Shown one piece after another: positions 42,314 through 52,939 of a stretch of DNA of 64,000 nucleotides. The position numbers and the translations under genes are program-made. The notes beneath the pieces are model-generated. The model was not told where the DNA came from. It searched no databases and saw nothing but the letters and a program-made list of their open reading frames with translations. How positions within the stretch are numbered: the first letter of the stretch is position 1; every line of letters begins with the position of its first letter. Source of the stretch: Bostrychus sinensis (taxonomy: Eukaryota; Chordata; Actinopteri; Gobiiformes; Eleotridae); contig CM036245.1 of NCBI GenBank assembly GCA_020698575.1, positions 2,939,609 through 3,003,608 of the forward strand, given 5' to 3'.

Positions 42314-43008
42314 AGATGCTAGAAGCAGTAGCGCTCCTACTAGTTTGATTATGACACTGCAGTCTAAATCAAAACAATATTGCCCACACTTTCTCAGTAA
42401 CAGTTATATAAATTGTTATTTATAACATGGGTCATAAGACAACAAACAAACCAGAAAAAAAAATTATATTTATTTCATATATAAAAATAAAAGTGACTCA
42501 AAAGATTCTCACTTCATAGACGGTTTATAAAAATAAGTAAATGCACTATTAATCGCCAAAAATACCTTACAGGAAGTAATTGTGTCTGCACATGTGCAAA
42601 TATACTCGCCGGACAAATTATGATTCCTGAACAGAATGGGCAATGACAATACACGAACAACTTATATTAGCTTCAAGTCAACATGGACATGCTATACCTT
42701 GTTTGAAAGTTGTCCACAGTTCAGTCACTAAATAAATTTTACAGTCAGAGTGAGCTCCTTAGCACAATTAGTTGAGATTGCCAATGCCCCCAACATAAAG
42801 CAGCTAACACAGTTAGCAACAGTTGGCCTCAATGTTTATCCGACAATAACTACTCGCAACTCTGCACTGATATTATTTCCTGATCACCCGGGACAGATTT
42901 CAGGATTAGGAGCAGCTGCTTGGATTTTAGGACTAAATGTTAATTTACTAAAATGCTCTGAAAACAATGAAGTCTGTTAAAAAGCAATGTTTCCCTGCAC
43001 TAAGTCAG
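42314..43008. other. Spacer, nothing recognised
   Basis: A/T-rich. Short frames without domains. Confidence 0.4.
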
Positions 43009-43057
43009 TGGTTCTTAACCTTTTTGAGTCACGACCCTCTTTAGAGCAGTAGTTGGT
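43009..43057. mobile_element. Orphan hAT end
   Basis: CAGTGGTTCTTAACCTTTTT, followed by GAGTCACGACCCTC, is a typical hAT 5' terminus. The opposite end was not found nearby. It adjoins gypsy sequence at about 43058. Confidence 0.5.
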
Positions 43058-46000
43058 TTTCGCATTGAAACAGACCCTGAGAAAATATCTGCTCTCAAAT
43101 CCTGGCTAGTTCCTTGAAATCTTAAAGAGCTATGGTTCTTCCAGGGGTTCGCAGGGTGCTGTCGGAGGTTTATCAAGAAATATGCCACCATAGTAACCAC
43201 TCAATGCCCTTACTCAAGGTTATGCACCTTTCCGCTGGGCCACCAAAGACAAAAGTTCTGCTGGGAAGTTTCTGGACCCGAAGCAGTCTTTTAGGGAGAG
43301 ATGGACATCTGACTGTCAGACTGCTTTTGATATCGTGATTTCCAAGCTAACATCTGCTCCTGTGCTTGGGTTCACCAATCCAAAGTGGCCCTACATTTTG
43401 CACATGAATGCCAGCGCAACCAGATTGGGAGCCGTTCCATACCAAGAGCAGGATGGTCACCTCCGGGTCATTGCCTGTGCCAGCCAGGGTTTATGTCAAA
43501 GTGAGTCTCAATACCCAGCCCACAAACTTGAGTTTTTGGCCTCAAAATGTAGTGTCACGGAGAAGTTCCATGATTATCTCTATGGTGCTAACTTCATGGT
43601 TGTCACAGACAACAATCCTCTTACATACGTTTTGACATCAGCAAAACTGGATGCGACGAGCCACCGGTGGTTAGCTGCGTTGTCAACATATCCCTTCAAG
43701 ATGCAATACTGTGCTGGCAAACACAATTTGTAGAAATCTCCCCGGACATTGTGGCTGCTATTTGCATTCTTGTCAGATTGTTCTATCCTGCTGACTTTGC
43801 TCAATTTGATATAACCTTAGCTGAGTCTCTCTCAGTCCATGCTAATATAATCCCTGATTGTTTTGCTAAGGAGGAAATACATGGCCTTGTTGTCATTTCC
43901 TGTCTGACCGTGCCGACGCAGCACTCCAGGAAGTCATCTACCAGCTCGAGACAGGAGAAAAGGTTCCCTCCACTGCTCGAAAGGAACTTCCTGAGCTCTC
44001 ATTGTTGCTGTGGGAGTGGAACTGGTTAGAGCTGGAGGATGGAGTTTTGTATAGGAGGAAACGGGATGACCGTAAACTTGTTCTTCAGCTTGTCCTGCCC
44101 CCAGTCTTGCATTCTGTTGTCCTGAAGCGTCTCCACAGTGACATGGGGCACATGGGCATAGAGCAAACTCTGGATTTGGTGCAACAGCAGTTCTTTCGGC
44201 CAAAGATGGCAGCTGATGTTGAGAATTTCATAAAAACTTGTGGTCGGTGTGTAAGGTGTAAGATGCAAGACTCTTCCAGAGAAGGCGGCTCCTTTAGTGA
44301 ACAGCCAAACTACTCATCTGCTGGAACTCTTATGCATGGATTTCCTAACACTTGAGCCAGACAGCAGCAACACAAAGGACATCTTGGTGCTTACTGATCA
44401 CTTCACCAAATTTGCTGTTGCTATTCCAATTGCAAATCAGAAGGCCAAACTGTGGTCTACTGCATCCCAGAGCATCTACATTCTGATCAAGGCCCAGACT
44501 TTGAATCTAAGCTGATTAAGGAGCTCTGTGATGTAGCTGGTATTAAGAAGACTCGAACCACTCCATACCATCTTAGGGGTAACCTTGTCAAGTGGTTCAA
44601 CCGGACGTTGTTGAATGTGCTGGGAACGCTTGAGAGCAAGCAGAAGTCCAACTGGAGGGAATATGTTAAACCTCTTGTCGATGCATATAACTGTAGGTGG
44701 AGTGAGGTGACGGGGGTCATGCCTTATGAACTCCTATTTGGATGGTCTCCCCGGCTCCCGGTTGACTTAACACTTGGCTTGCCAGTCCGCAAATCTGCAT
44801 CTCCCTCACACTCCCAGAATGTGAAAGACTTAAAGACATTAGGGAGGATTTTTTTTTCAACTGCTGAGAAACCTGCGACTGTTTGTCCTTTTTTGAATAC
44901 TGCGCATGCATCAGGCCCTCCCCCGCCCTTCACTGTTCCTTTCCAAGAAACTCCTCCACAGCGACGTGCACGAGCGTTGGAACACGAGTGTTTGTTTACA
45001 GCCGGCATCAGCAGAGATTCACCTAAACCTAGACCAGCGCTGTTTGTCTACGCAACCTTTGACCTAGTTCCCCACACAGCCCCAATCACATGCACAGCAA
45101 AAATATCTGTCCTCCTGCTGTTGGTAGTATTAGCAAACTGACGGTTGTACAGTTGAAATGATTTAACAGATAAAGAAAAAAGGCATTTTTTTTCAAATGA
45201 TTAGATAAACGTACCTGTCCAGCAGAAACTTGACGACCAATGCATTGGTCTGAAGCCCTTTCTGTTCCTTCAGCGCACGCCATCATTTGAAAGAATCGCT
45301 AAGAACCACACAGGTTTTATTCTGCTCTTCTATGATTTTTCTCCTCCTCTGGTACACTTCAAAAATAGTTTTCCTTTTGCGACCGCCCGGTTCACGGTTT
45401 TCCTCAGCCATTGTGCTCTTTGAAGTCAGGCTGCGCTACGATGAGGCTCGGCTTACGCAGGACTACATAAACATAGTGTATACACATGCGCAGGCACAAG
45501 AACGTGCACGTATCGCCGAAACCAGGAAGTCAGAATGATTGGCAAGTCCATGGAACAATGGTTACTGTACTCATGACGAAAACAATTGGTTGAGGTTTTT
45601 CAAGTCCCACAGAGTCCACAGTTTATTAATATTATTATTGTATTTTCTAATACACCAATTTATAAGCCTTATACAGGGCAATGAAGGTAGTTTTAATAAA
45701 TATTGCAAAAAATTAATTTATAAAGATTCTCCCTAATATCTTTAAGATTACATCTTGAGGAGAGTTACAAGCTTGTATCCCAGAATGTCCAAAAGTCAGC
45801 TGAAAAAAACAAAAGCCAGTTTGATCAATGTGTAAAACCTGCAAGCCTGGAGGTTGGCGACCGAGTCCTTGTCAGGAATGTCAAAATCCAAGGAAAACAC
45901 AAGCTCACTGACAATTGGGAGCAACGGGTGTATGTGGTTGTTAAGCATGCCGGGGATCTCCCAGTTTACATCTTGCGGCCAGAGACCAGGGATGGACCTA

Positions 46001-46505
46001 CTCGCACACTCCATTATGATGTGCTCTTGCCCTGTGGGTTTCTGCCGGCTATAGAGGACTCTCCAGTGGCACCTATTTGCCTGCCAGAGTCACAACCACA
46101 CTGATCCAATTGATGTCCCTCGGCGAGGATACAGAAGATGCTGAAATTGTCTTTCTTGTGAGTGCTCCTCAGTTCCCACTGAAGTTCAGTGTGGAAAGGG
46201 TGAGTGGATGGGAACAAGAGGTTGGTGACCCTGTGGGGTCTGCCTTACCAACAGCCCCAAGTGACACCGATTCTTCTCCCCAAATCCCTGCAATAGGAAC
46301 TTCAACTGCAGCATTACCTGAAACCCACTTACCTGACATTGAAGAGTCCTGGCCAATCACTGATGAAGATCTATTGATATCCAGTTGTAAGGCCTGTACT
46401 CCTGTAGAAGAGTCTGAGGTGGAAGAACCTGGAAACTCCTTACCTGAACTGATGGACGACCCTGTGGAAAGGGAAATAGAGTTATCTACACAATGTTTGA
46501 ACATT
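43058..46505 (+). mobile_element. Ty3/gypsy retrotransposon 1, pol region only
   Basis: This is an LTR retrotransposon remnant without LTRs. It starts in the reverse-transcriptase thumb (DPEKISALKSWLV, RRFIKKYATIV). It continues through RNase H (43330-43733: GFTNPKWPYILHMNASATRL, where the catalytic Asp of D-A-S is replaced by Asn; YPAHKLEFLA; VVTDNNPLTYV) and the integrase zinc finger (HSDMGHMGIEQTLDL, CGRCVRCK, about 44140-44270). Then follow the integrase core (LLCMDFLTLEPD, LTDHFTKFAVAIP, HSDQGPDFESKLIKEL, about 44310-44560) and the GPY/F-like C-terminus (VGDRVLVRNVKIQGKHK, DNWEQRVYVV, 45858-46020). Stops and frameshifts near 43140, 43730, 44290 and 44450 inactivate it. A 908-bp TTAA element interrupts the integrase. 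Confidence 0.8.
44834..45741. mobile_element. 908-bp TTAA-target element inside gypsy integrase
   Basis: Terminal inverted repeats AGACATTAGGGAGGAT (left) and AGATATTAGGGAGAAT (right, other strand) are flanked by TTAA at 44830-44833 and 45742-45745. Removing the element with one TTAA would leave the surrounding integrase reading frame continuous, so the boundaries are exact. The AG-starting ends favour a Kolobok-like over a piggyBac element. No transposase; frames inside are shadows. Confidence 0.85.
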
Positions 46506-46507
46506 TG

Positions 46508-47321
46508 TGCAGTGTTGCCAACTTAGCGGCTTTGTCGCTATATTTAGCGACTTTTCAGACCTCCCTAGCAACTTATTTTCAAAAAAGTGACAAGTGACAA
46601 ATCTAGCGACTTTTTCTGGTGTTGCTCGCGACTTTGGCGACTCATGAAAATCGTGAAAGCACTTCACTACTCTACTCTTGGAGCTACCTGCGTGTGGCTG
46701 TGAGCTCCTCCTCCTCCGTCTCTTCTTGCCGGCCAACAGCTGCTGCCGCACTTAACTCCGCCTCTTTCCCTCTTCCACATGACCAATCTGCAAATAGAAT
46801 CGGCTGCTGCCGTGGGTTTTTACAGGCCTGTCAGCTGCAGTCATCTCAGAGCAGGAGCTTTTTTTTTACATTTATTCAACAAATATATGCATAATAACAC
46901 ATGCCAATGAAGTCCCTAATTTGCATGTAAATAATATGCAGTTACCTGTTAGAGTGCAAGCTGACAATAAATATGCACATCTCTTGAAATATTTGGAGAT
47001 ATTGCATTAGTGATAATTAAACATGAAAACAAGTTTAATAAAAAAAATAAATTATGACTAAAAGACTGCAGTAGTCACTATTTATAAATATCCCTCGCGG
47101 GCACCAGACAAGCTCCAGAAGGGCTACCTGGTGCTCAACCCCTGCTCTACACACAAAAATACCACAATAATACCGAAAACCATGATAATTTTGATCACAA
47201 TAACCATGAGGTTAAATTTTCATACCATGACACCCCTACTTGTGTCATGCTTCCTTAAAGATCACTGTGTGCTGTTGTTGGTGTGGTCCTGTACAAAATT
47301 CAGTTCGTTAATCTATTTTTC
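46508..47321. repeat. Unclassified repeats, hAT-like start
   Basis: The start CAGTGTTGCCAACTTAGCGG, followed by repeated TAGCGACTTT phrases (46530-46645), resembles a common fish hAT-type end, but the partner end was not found. Near 47150-47240, CCACAATAATACCGAAAACC and ATGACACCCCTACTTG look like another short repeat. No gene. Confidence 0.45.
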
Positions 47322-47585
47322 TAAACCCTGTTGTAGCTGGAGTTAGTGGAGCACAGAGTGGAGCATAAAGAGTTGAGAGTGGGACAAGAGCTGCAGCAGT
47401 GGGGAGGCCCCTGGTGCCTCTGAGGGCCCCCCCACACAAACAGGGCTTTATCAAACTGTCCCAGGGCTCCTCCCAGTTCATATGGAATGGGAAATATCCA
47501 CCAACAAACCAACGACGTCATGGAACAGCCTCAGTTCAAACCATACGACCAGGTCAAAGTCGACTACACTCAAATATTTATTCCC
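47322..47585 (-). promoter_or_regulatory. OR upstream conserved block, copy 5 (OR lost)
   Basis: The full block is present, from AACCCTGTTGTAGCTGGAGT to GGAACAGCCTCAGTTCAAAC. The receptor it should precede (expected near 46.3 kb on minus) is absent. The block plus the SINE and spacer to 48090 is duplicated at 59242-60110. Confidence 0.55.
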
Positions 47586-47639
47586 AATGGAACACGTCTA
47601 ATGAACAAATAACTTCATAATTCCTATTATTTTACAATG

Positions 47640-47712
47640 TGGTACAGTAGCACAGTGGTCAGCAGTGATGACTCACAAGAAGAAGGTCCTGGGGTTTAAT
47701 TCCTGGACTGAA
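47640..47712 (+). repeat. tRNA-derived SINE fragment
   Basis: GCACAGTGGTCAGCAGTGAT (box A-like) and GGGGTTTAATTCCTGG (box B-like) sit with AAGAAGGTCCTG between, as in fish tRNA-derived SINEs. The orthologous copy in the duplicated unit is at 59482-59555. Confidence 0.6.
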
Positions 47713-48029
47713 TATTAAGTTTTTTGTTGAAACCATTCACCTGCTCAGTTTGTACCATTTTACATAAAGATCAAATATATTAAACAGGAGCAAAGCCTTT
47801 CACCTGCTCAGCTTAAACAGAAAGAGACTCATGAGACACATAACAGCAAAAAAACTAATTCAGATTTACTTTAAGGTGAGTCACTCAGAGTAAAATACGT
47901 TTTAGTCAAACAGACGATAAAAAGGGCACTGAGTCTAAGTCTCTGTTAAAATAAACTTGGAGTTCTACTGCGAGATACTAATTGTTTTAGTATTATTTAA
48001 TTCAATATAATGTACCACTGTTTTTGTTA

Positions 48030-48090
48030 CCACTCCAAGACACAGTTTGTCACTTTATCTCCATCATTATTTTAGTTTTACACTTGGAGT
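48030..48090 (-). pseudogene. OR 3'-end relic
   Basis: GACACAGTTTGTCACTTTAT, followed by CTCCATCATTATTTTAGTTT, matches the stop-codon region of other ORs (for example 60075-60115). The preceding 47960-48025 matches the 3' flank of the OR at 60089-61048. The receptor body is missing and is replaced by repeat A. Confidence 0.6.
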
Positions 48091-48104
48091 TAAGGGGGAG
48101 GGGG

Positions 48105-48186
48105 GGGGTTCTAGCTAACTCAGCCAGGGTTTACCTTTCCTGGGTAAAGTGTCAGACATTGTGGGTCTTATGGAGGTGTCTACAAC
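48105..48186 (+). repeat. Interspersed repeat A
   Basis: CTCAGCCAGGGTTTACCTTT, then GTCAGACATTGTGGGTCTTA, matches the repeat at 41755-41830. It is interrupted by the DNA element that follows and resumes at 49113. Confidence 0.65.
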
Positions 48187-49112
48187 CTCAAAAATGCTGG
48201 GTTATTTTTTCTACCCAAACGCTGGGTTATGACTGTTGGGTCCTTTTTTGGGGGGTTACTTACAGAGAGTTGGGTAGTTTTGTTTGACCCAGCTGCTGTG
48301 TAGAAGTTGGGTTAATCAGACAACCCAGCGTCCTGGGTCAGATTCAAACTTCAGCCTCCTCAGCCAAAGGCGGCAGTGACCTCAAAACTGCACATTTTGG
48401 CTGAATTGTAAAAGCTACAAGTTATCAAATAAAGAGCCATTTAGGAGCTGGAAGAGCCCCAATACATTATTAATTGAATTTTATAGCAAGACTTCGATTG
48501 ATTGCGATTAAAAATGTTATTTATTTCATTTATTTATTGCACTTGTAGTTTGTGGAAGAAATGGTGTCCCTGTTAGAGAAAGTGTCACCATACATATTTT
48601 AGGAGGAATTTAACTCTTAATTAGGAATTTCATTTTATTTTCTCTCTTTCTCCTTTCCCCCCACAGTGGGACGTCCTGCCCCAGCTGAAGTCCACACCAG
48701 AGTCCTGCCTCCTGACTCTGGGACAAGGACCAGAGCAGCTCTCAAGCATCTGTCCTTTAACAGAGTTACAGCAAGTGGAAAGTAAAGGAGGACTTTATGT
48801 GACATATCTAATGGACTTTTTACTGATGAATTATTATACAGCTGACGATGTTGTGATGTGTTTTAAATCCAGAACAGTTCTTTTGTTTCATTGGTTTTGC
48901 GAAAATAAATGTTTTCTAACTGAATAATGTCATAATGTTATAAGCATTTAACTAATCATATGGGTAAAAATAACCCAGCAGAGTAATTGAGTATAACCCA
49001 GCCTGGGTTATATCTATCATTGGGTCAAAATAACCCAGCATTGTGTTACTCCAACAGTTACCCAGCACAACCCAAACAACCCAATTTGGGTTATTTTTAA
49101 CCCAGGATTTTT
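48187..49112. mobile_element. DNA element with AACCCAGC-rich ends
   Basis: The left end AAAAATGCTGGGTTATTTTT and the right end (other strand AAAAAATCCTGGGTTAAAAA) are inverted repeats. Subterminal regions carry many AACCCAGC/GCTGGGTT motifs in both orientations (48215-48340 and 48970-49100). Length is about 925 bp. It is inserted in repeat A. The superfamily is not assigned and no clean target duplication was found. Confidence 0.6.
48667..48927 (+). other. Exon-like open frame inside the DNA element
   Basis: A pyrimidine tract and CCACAG acceptor-like sequence end at 48666. From 48667 a frame of 86 sense codons stays open to TAA at 48927 (DVLPQLKSTPESCLLTLGQG near its start). It has no ATG at the front and no family I recognise. 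It could be the last exon of a transposon-borne or captured gene, or chance. Confidence 0.3.
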
Positions 49113-49218
49113 TAGTATCTAATTAGATACTACCAAGGCCCATTTTCCAGATCTACCTAACCCAGTCAGGGTGAACCTTTCCTGGGTAAAATGTCAGACA
49201 TTGTGGGTCTTATGGAGG
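49113..49218 (+). repeat. Interspersed repeat A
   Basis: TCTAATTAGATACTACCAAG, then ACCCAGTCAGGGTGAACCTT and GTCAGACATTGTGGGTCTTA, is the continuation of repeat A. The gypsy LTR starts at its end. Confidence 0.65.
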
Positions 49219-49553
49219 TGTCATGGTCTCTGGCTGTTCTGTGTTTTTGTCTCCCTCTGTCTCCCCCTCCCTTGTGTCTGTTACCTCCTACCTGAGGCGT
49301 GGCTACTCCTGGCTGTAGAGCACACACCTGGCAGCAATTTACTATCAACTCCACTACAAGAGGAGCAGCTCTCCAGCCACTCCTCGCGAGTTTGTTGAAC
49401 TATTAACACTATCCTGCCTGCCTGCCAGCCCAAATACTTTCCTGCTTTTGTCTGAAGACGCCTCAACCCCTCAACGCTACTTTGGATTAATAAATTGTTT
49501 GAACCACTTACCTGTTTTGTTCTGCTTTTGGGTCCTATTTTAGAACCGTGACA
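49219..49553 (+). repeat. 5' LTR of gypsy retrotransposon 2
   Basis: This 335-bp LTR starts TGTCATGGTCTC and ends GAACCGTGACA, with short inverted termini TGTCA/TGACA. AATAAA at about 49488 may be the polyadenylation signal. The sequence right after it (GAACAAACTGGCCAC then ATG at 49569) lacks a clear TGG-type tRNA primer site; Tf1/sushi-group elements are known to self-prime, which would fit. No 3' LTR remains. Confidence 0.8.
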
Positions 49554-49568
49554 GAACAAACTGGCCAC

Positions 49569-52500
49569 ATGGACCCAGCAGACACAGATCCAGACAGAAT
49601 ACTCTGAGCCGTCTCTAATCAAGGAGCTTTGCTTGGTCAGCATGAGCACCTTCTACGTGGACTAATGGAGAGCCAGCAGACATCTTCCAATCAAATTGCC
49701 CAACTTAATGCCATGCTGCTGGAGCTAACCACCAGCCTCTCTAGATCGTTAGCCTCACCTGCTCCACCTCAGGCCTCAGCTGCTCCTCCATCTCCCCCAC
49801 CTCCAGTCCAGCCTTCCAGAGAACCACATGTGCCAGATCCAGACCACTATACAGGTGATATGGGGAAATGTGGGGCATTTTTGCTACAATGTTCACTAGT
49901 ATTTAGTCAAAGACCTTTTACATATGCCAAGATAGCCTTCATCATGGGCCAACTCCAAGGAAAAGCCTTGGACTGGGCCTCTGCTGTGTGGCAAAATAAT
50001 GCTTCCATCCGTGATAATTACACTGCTTTTGAATATGAACTTAGAAAAGTGTTTGACCACCCTGTCCAGGGTAAAGAGGCTTCAAAGAGACTTCTCTTCA
50101 TCCATCAAGGGACACGCAGTGTTGCTGAGTATTCCATAGAATTTAGAACTTTGGCAGCAGAAGCAGGGTGGGATGACTTGGCTCTTCAGAGTATGTTTGT
50201 AAATGGTCTCTCGGAACAACTAAAAGATGAGCTTGCTTTGAAGGACGACTCTGACAACCATGATTCTCTGATTTCTACAGCTATTAGGATGGATAACCGG
50301 CTTTGTGAGCGCCACAGAGAGAGGTCTAACCGCCATGTTCTCTCCTCCTCTAATGCTCGTGCCCCGCCACGTAATCCAGTCATGTGCCCTGCTCCCGCAA
50401 CAGGTCAGACTAGTCAACTAGCATCGGATGAAGAACCTATGCAGCTGGGACGGGCTGGATTAACACCAACTGAGCGACTGCGAAGAATTCAAGCTGGTGA
50501 GTGCATTTACTGTGGAAAATTAGGACACTTTCTTGCAACCTGTCCATCTCGCCCAAAAAGACAGGGCTCACCAGTGAACATGGGGGCGCTGGTGAGCCAC
50601 AATAGCTCCTCTCTAAACCCCAGAACTAAAATGTTACTTCCAGAAACCATTTGTGTAAATGACATTACCCTGCCCTTGACTGCTCTTGTTGATTCTGGAG
50701 CCGAAGACAATCTTTTGGACAGTAATCTTGCCCAGCAGGCTGGTTTGGAGAGGATTGCTTTGGATATGCCTCTAGCTGCCAGTGCTCTAGATAGAAGACT
50801 AATCTCTAAGGTAACACACTGTACTCAGCCATTAAAGTTATTGTTGTCTGGTAACCACCAAGAACGGATACAGTTTAACATAATATCCTCACCACACTCA
50901 CCTGTAATCCTTGGTTATCCCTGGTTGAAGACACACAACCCTCATTTTGACTGGACTAATGGAAAACTGCTAAGTTGGAGTTCCTTTTGTCACTCTTCTT
51001 GTTTGCAGTCAGCTCTTCCACCAACTAATGTCACCACAACTCCACCTGAGCCTCCTGACCTAACCAATGTACCATCTGAATACCATGACCTGGCTGAAGT
51101 GTTCAGTAAGGAGCGTGCTCTGTCCCTTCCTCCCCACAGGCCATACGACTGTGCTATTGATCTTCTTCCTGGTGCTCCACTGCCCTCTAGCCGGCTGTAC
51201 AACCTGTCTCGTCCTGAGCATGAAGCCATGGAGAAATATATCAAAGATTCACTGGCTGCAGGTATTATTCGCCCTTCATCCTCTCCTGTTGGTGCTGTTT
51301 TTTTCTTTGTGAGTAAAAAAGATCTCACTCTCCGCCCCTGTATTGATTATAGAGGCCTAAATAACATCACAATCAAAAATAAGTATCCTTTTCCCCTCAT
51401 AAACTCCGCTTTTCAACCTCTACATGATGCCACCATCTTTTCTAAGTTAGACCTTAGAAATGCTTACCATCTTGTTCGGATACGCAGTGGTGATGAGTGG
51501 AAAACTGCTTTTAAGACCCCACTCGGACATTTTGAGTACCTTGTCATGCCTTTTGGGTTGACGAATGCACCCGCAGTTTTTCAGGCCCTAATCAATGATG
51601 TTCTTCGAGACTTCTTGAATCGCTTTGTATTTGTTTATTTGGATGACATTTTGATTTTTTCTCGTTCCCCAGAAGATCATGCTAACCATGTCCATCAGGT
51701 TCTCCAAAGGCTACTTGAAAACAAGCTGTATGTCAAGGCCGAAAAACGCGAGTTCAACGTCCCTTCCACAAGCTTTTTGGGCTACATCATTGGCAGCGGG
51801 CAGGTGAAGCCAGACCCATGCAAGATCCAGGCAGTAGCAGATTGGCCAAGACCAGAGAACCGTAAGCAACTACAGAGATTTCTTGGATTTGCTAATTTCT
51901 ACCGCCGCTTTATCCGGAGCTACAGTCAAGTAGCAGCTCCTTTAACTTGCCTAACCTCTTCCAAGATCCCTTTTGTTTGGAATCCAGAAGCTGAGCAGGC
52001 ATTCCTGAACCTCAAGCAAGGCTTCACCTCTGCTCCAGTGCCTGTCCATCCAGACCCTTCTCTTCAATTTATAGTGGAGTTTGATGCGTCTGACATCGGA
52101 GTTGGCGCTGTATTGTCCCAGCGATCACCGTTGGATCAGAAATTGCACCCCTGTGCTTTCTTCTCACGGCGCTTATCCCCAGCTGAGCGCAATTACACCA
52201 TAGGGGACAAGGAATTGCTAGCTGTCAAGATGGCATTGGAGGAATGGCGGCACTATCTGGAGGGAGCAGAACTTCCCTTTTTTGTGTGGACAGATCATAA
52301 AAATCTGTCATACATCCAGTCTGCAAAACGGCTTAATTCTCGTCAAGCTCGATGGGCACTATTCTTCGGACGTTTCATCTTCACACTGACCTATAGACCT
52401 GGCTCAAAGAACACTAAACCTGATGCTCTTTCTCGACAGTTTTCCTCTACAGACTTACCTGATCCTATGGAGACCATCTTACCTCCGGCTTGTGTGGTCG

Positions 52501-52930
52501 CATCTGTCACCTGGGAGATAAAGGCCAACATCACTGAGGCACAGGCAGCAGAACCAGATCCGGGTAATGGTCCTTCACATTGTATCTATGTTCCTCAGTC
52601 TGTCCGTTCACAGGTCCTCCAGTGGGGCCATACTTCCAACTTCGCCTGCCATCCTGGAGTTGGACGTACCCTCGCCTTGCTCCGATGCCACTTCTGGTGG
52701 CCTACGATGGAGAAAGATACCCGGGACTATGTGCTAGCCTGCACAGTGTGTGCCAGAGGTAAGACCTCTACTCGAAGACCAGCTGGAGAGCTACGCCCCT
52801 TACCTGTTCCCAGCCGTCCATAGTCTCACATAGCACTTGATTTCGTCTCTGGACTCCCTGTGTCTCAAGGTAAAACAGTCATCCTGACCATTATTGACCG
52901 TTTTTCTAAGTCTGTACATTTTGTTACATT
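49569..52930 (+). pseudogene. Gag-Pol of gypsy (sushi-like) retrotransposon 2
   Basis: One frame carries Gag and Pol. ATG 49569 is followed by an in-frame TGA at 49605; the frame is then open to TAG 52821-52823. Gag runs to about residue 300, with zinc knuckle CIYCGKLGHFLATC. The protease has ALVDSGAEDNLL. The reverse transcriptase has RPCIDYRGLNNITIKNKYPF, MPFGLTNAPAVFQ and FVYLDDILIFSRS. RNase H has VEFDASDIGVGAVLSQ and DKELLAV. The integrase zinc finger is CHPGVGRTLALL with CTVCARGK. The stop at 52821 falls where Trp (TGG) is expected, and the core then continues (LDFVSGLPVSQGK, IIDRFSKSVHFV) until the sequence breaks at about 52930. The rest of integrase and the 3' LTR are lost. This is the best-preserved pol in the window. 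Confidence 0.88.
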
Positions 52931-52939
52931 TAGTTTTTA

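Noticed and set aside
44724..45008. Minus-strand frames over the gypsy/TTAA element junction
   Set aside because: They overlap the integrase and non-coding transposon DNA and have no recognisable domain.
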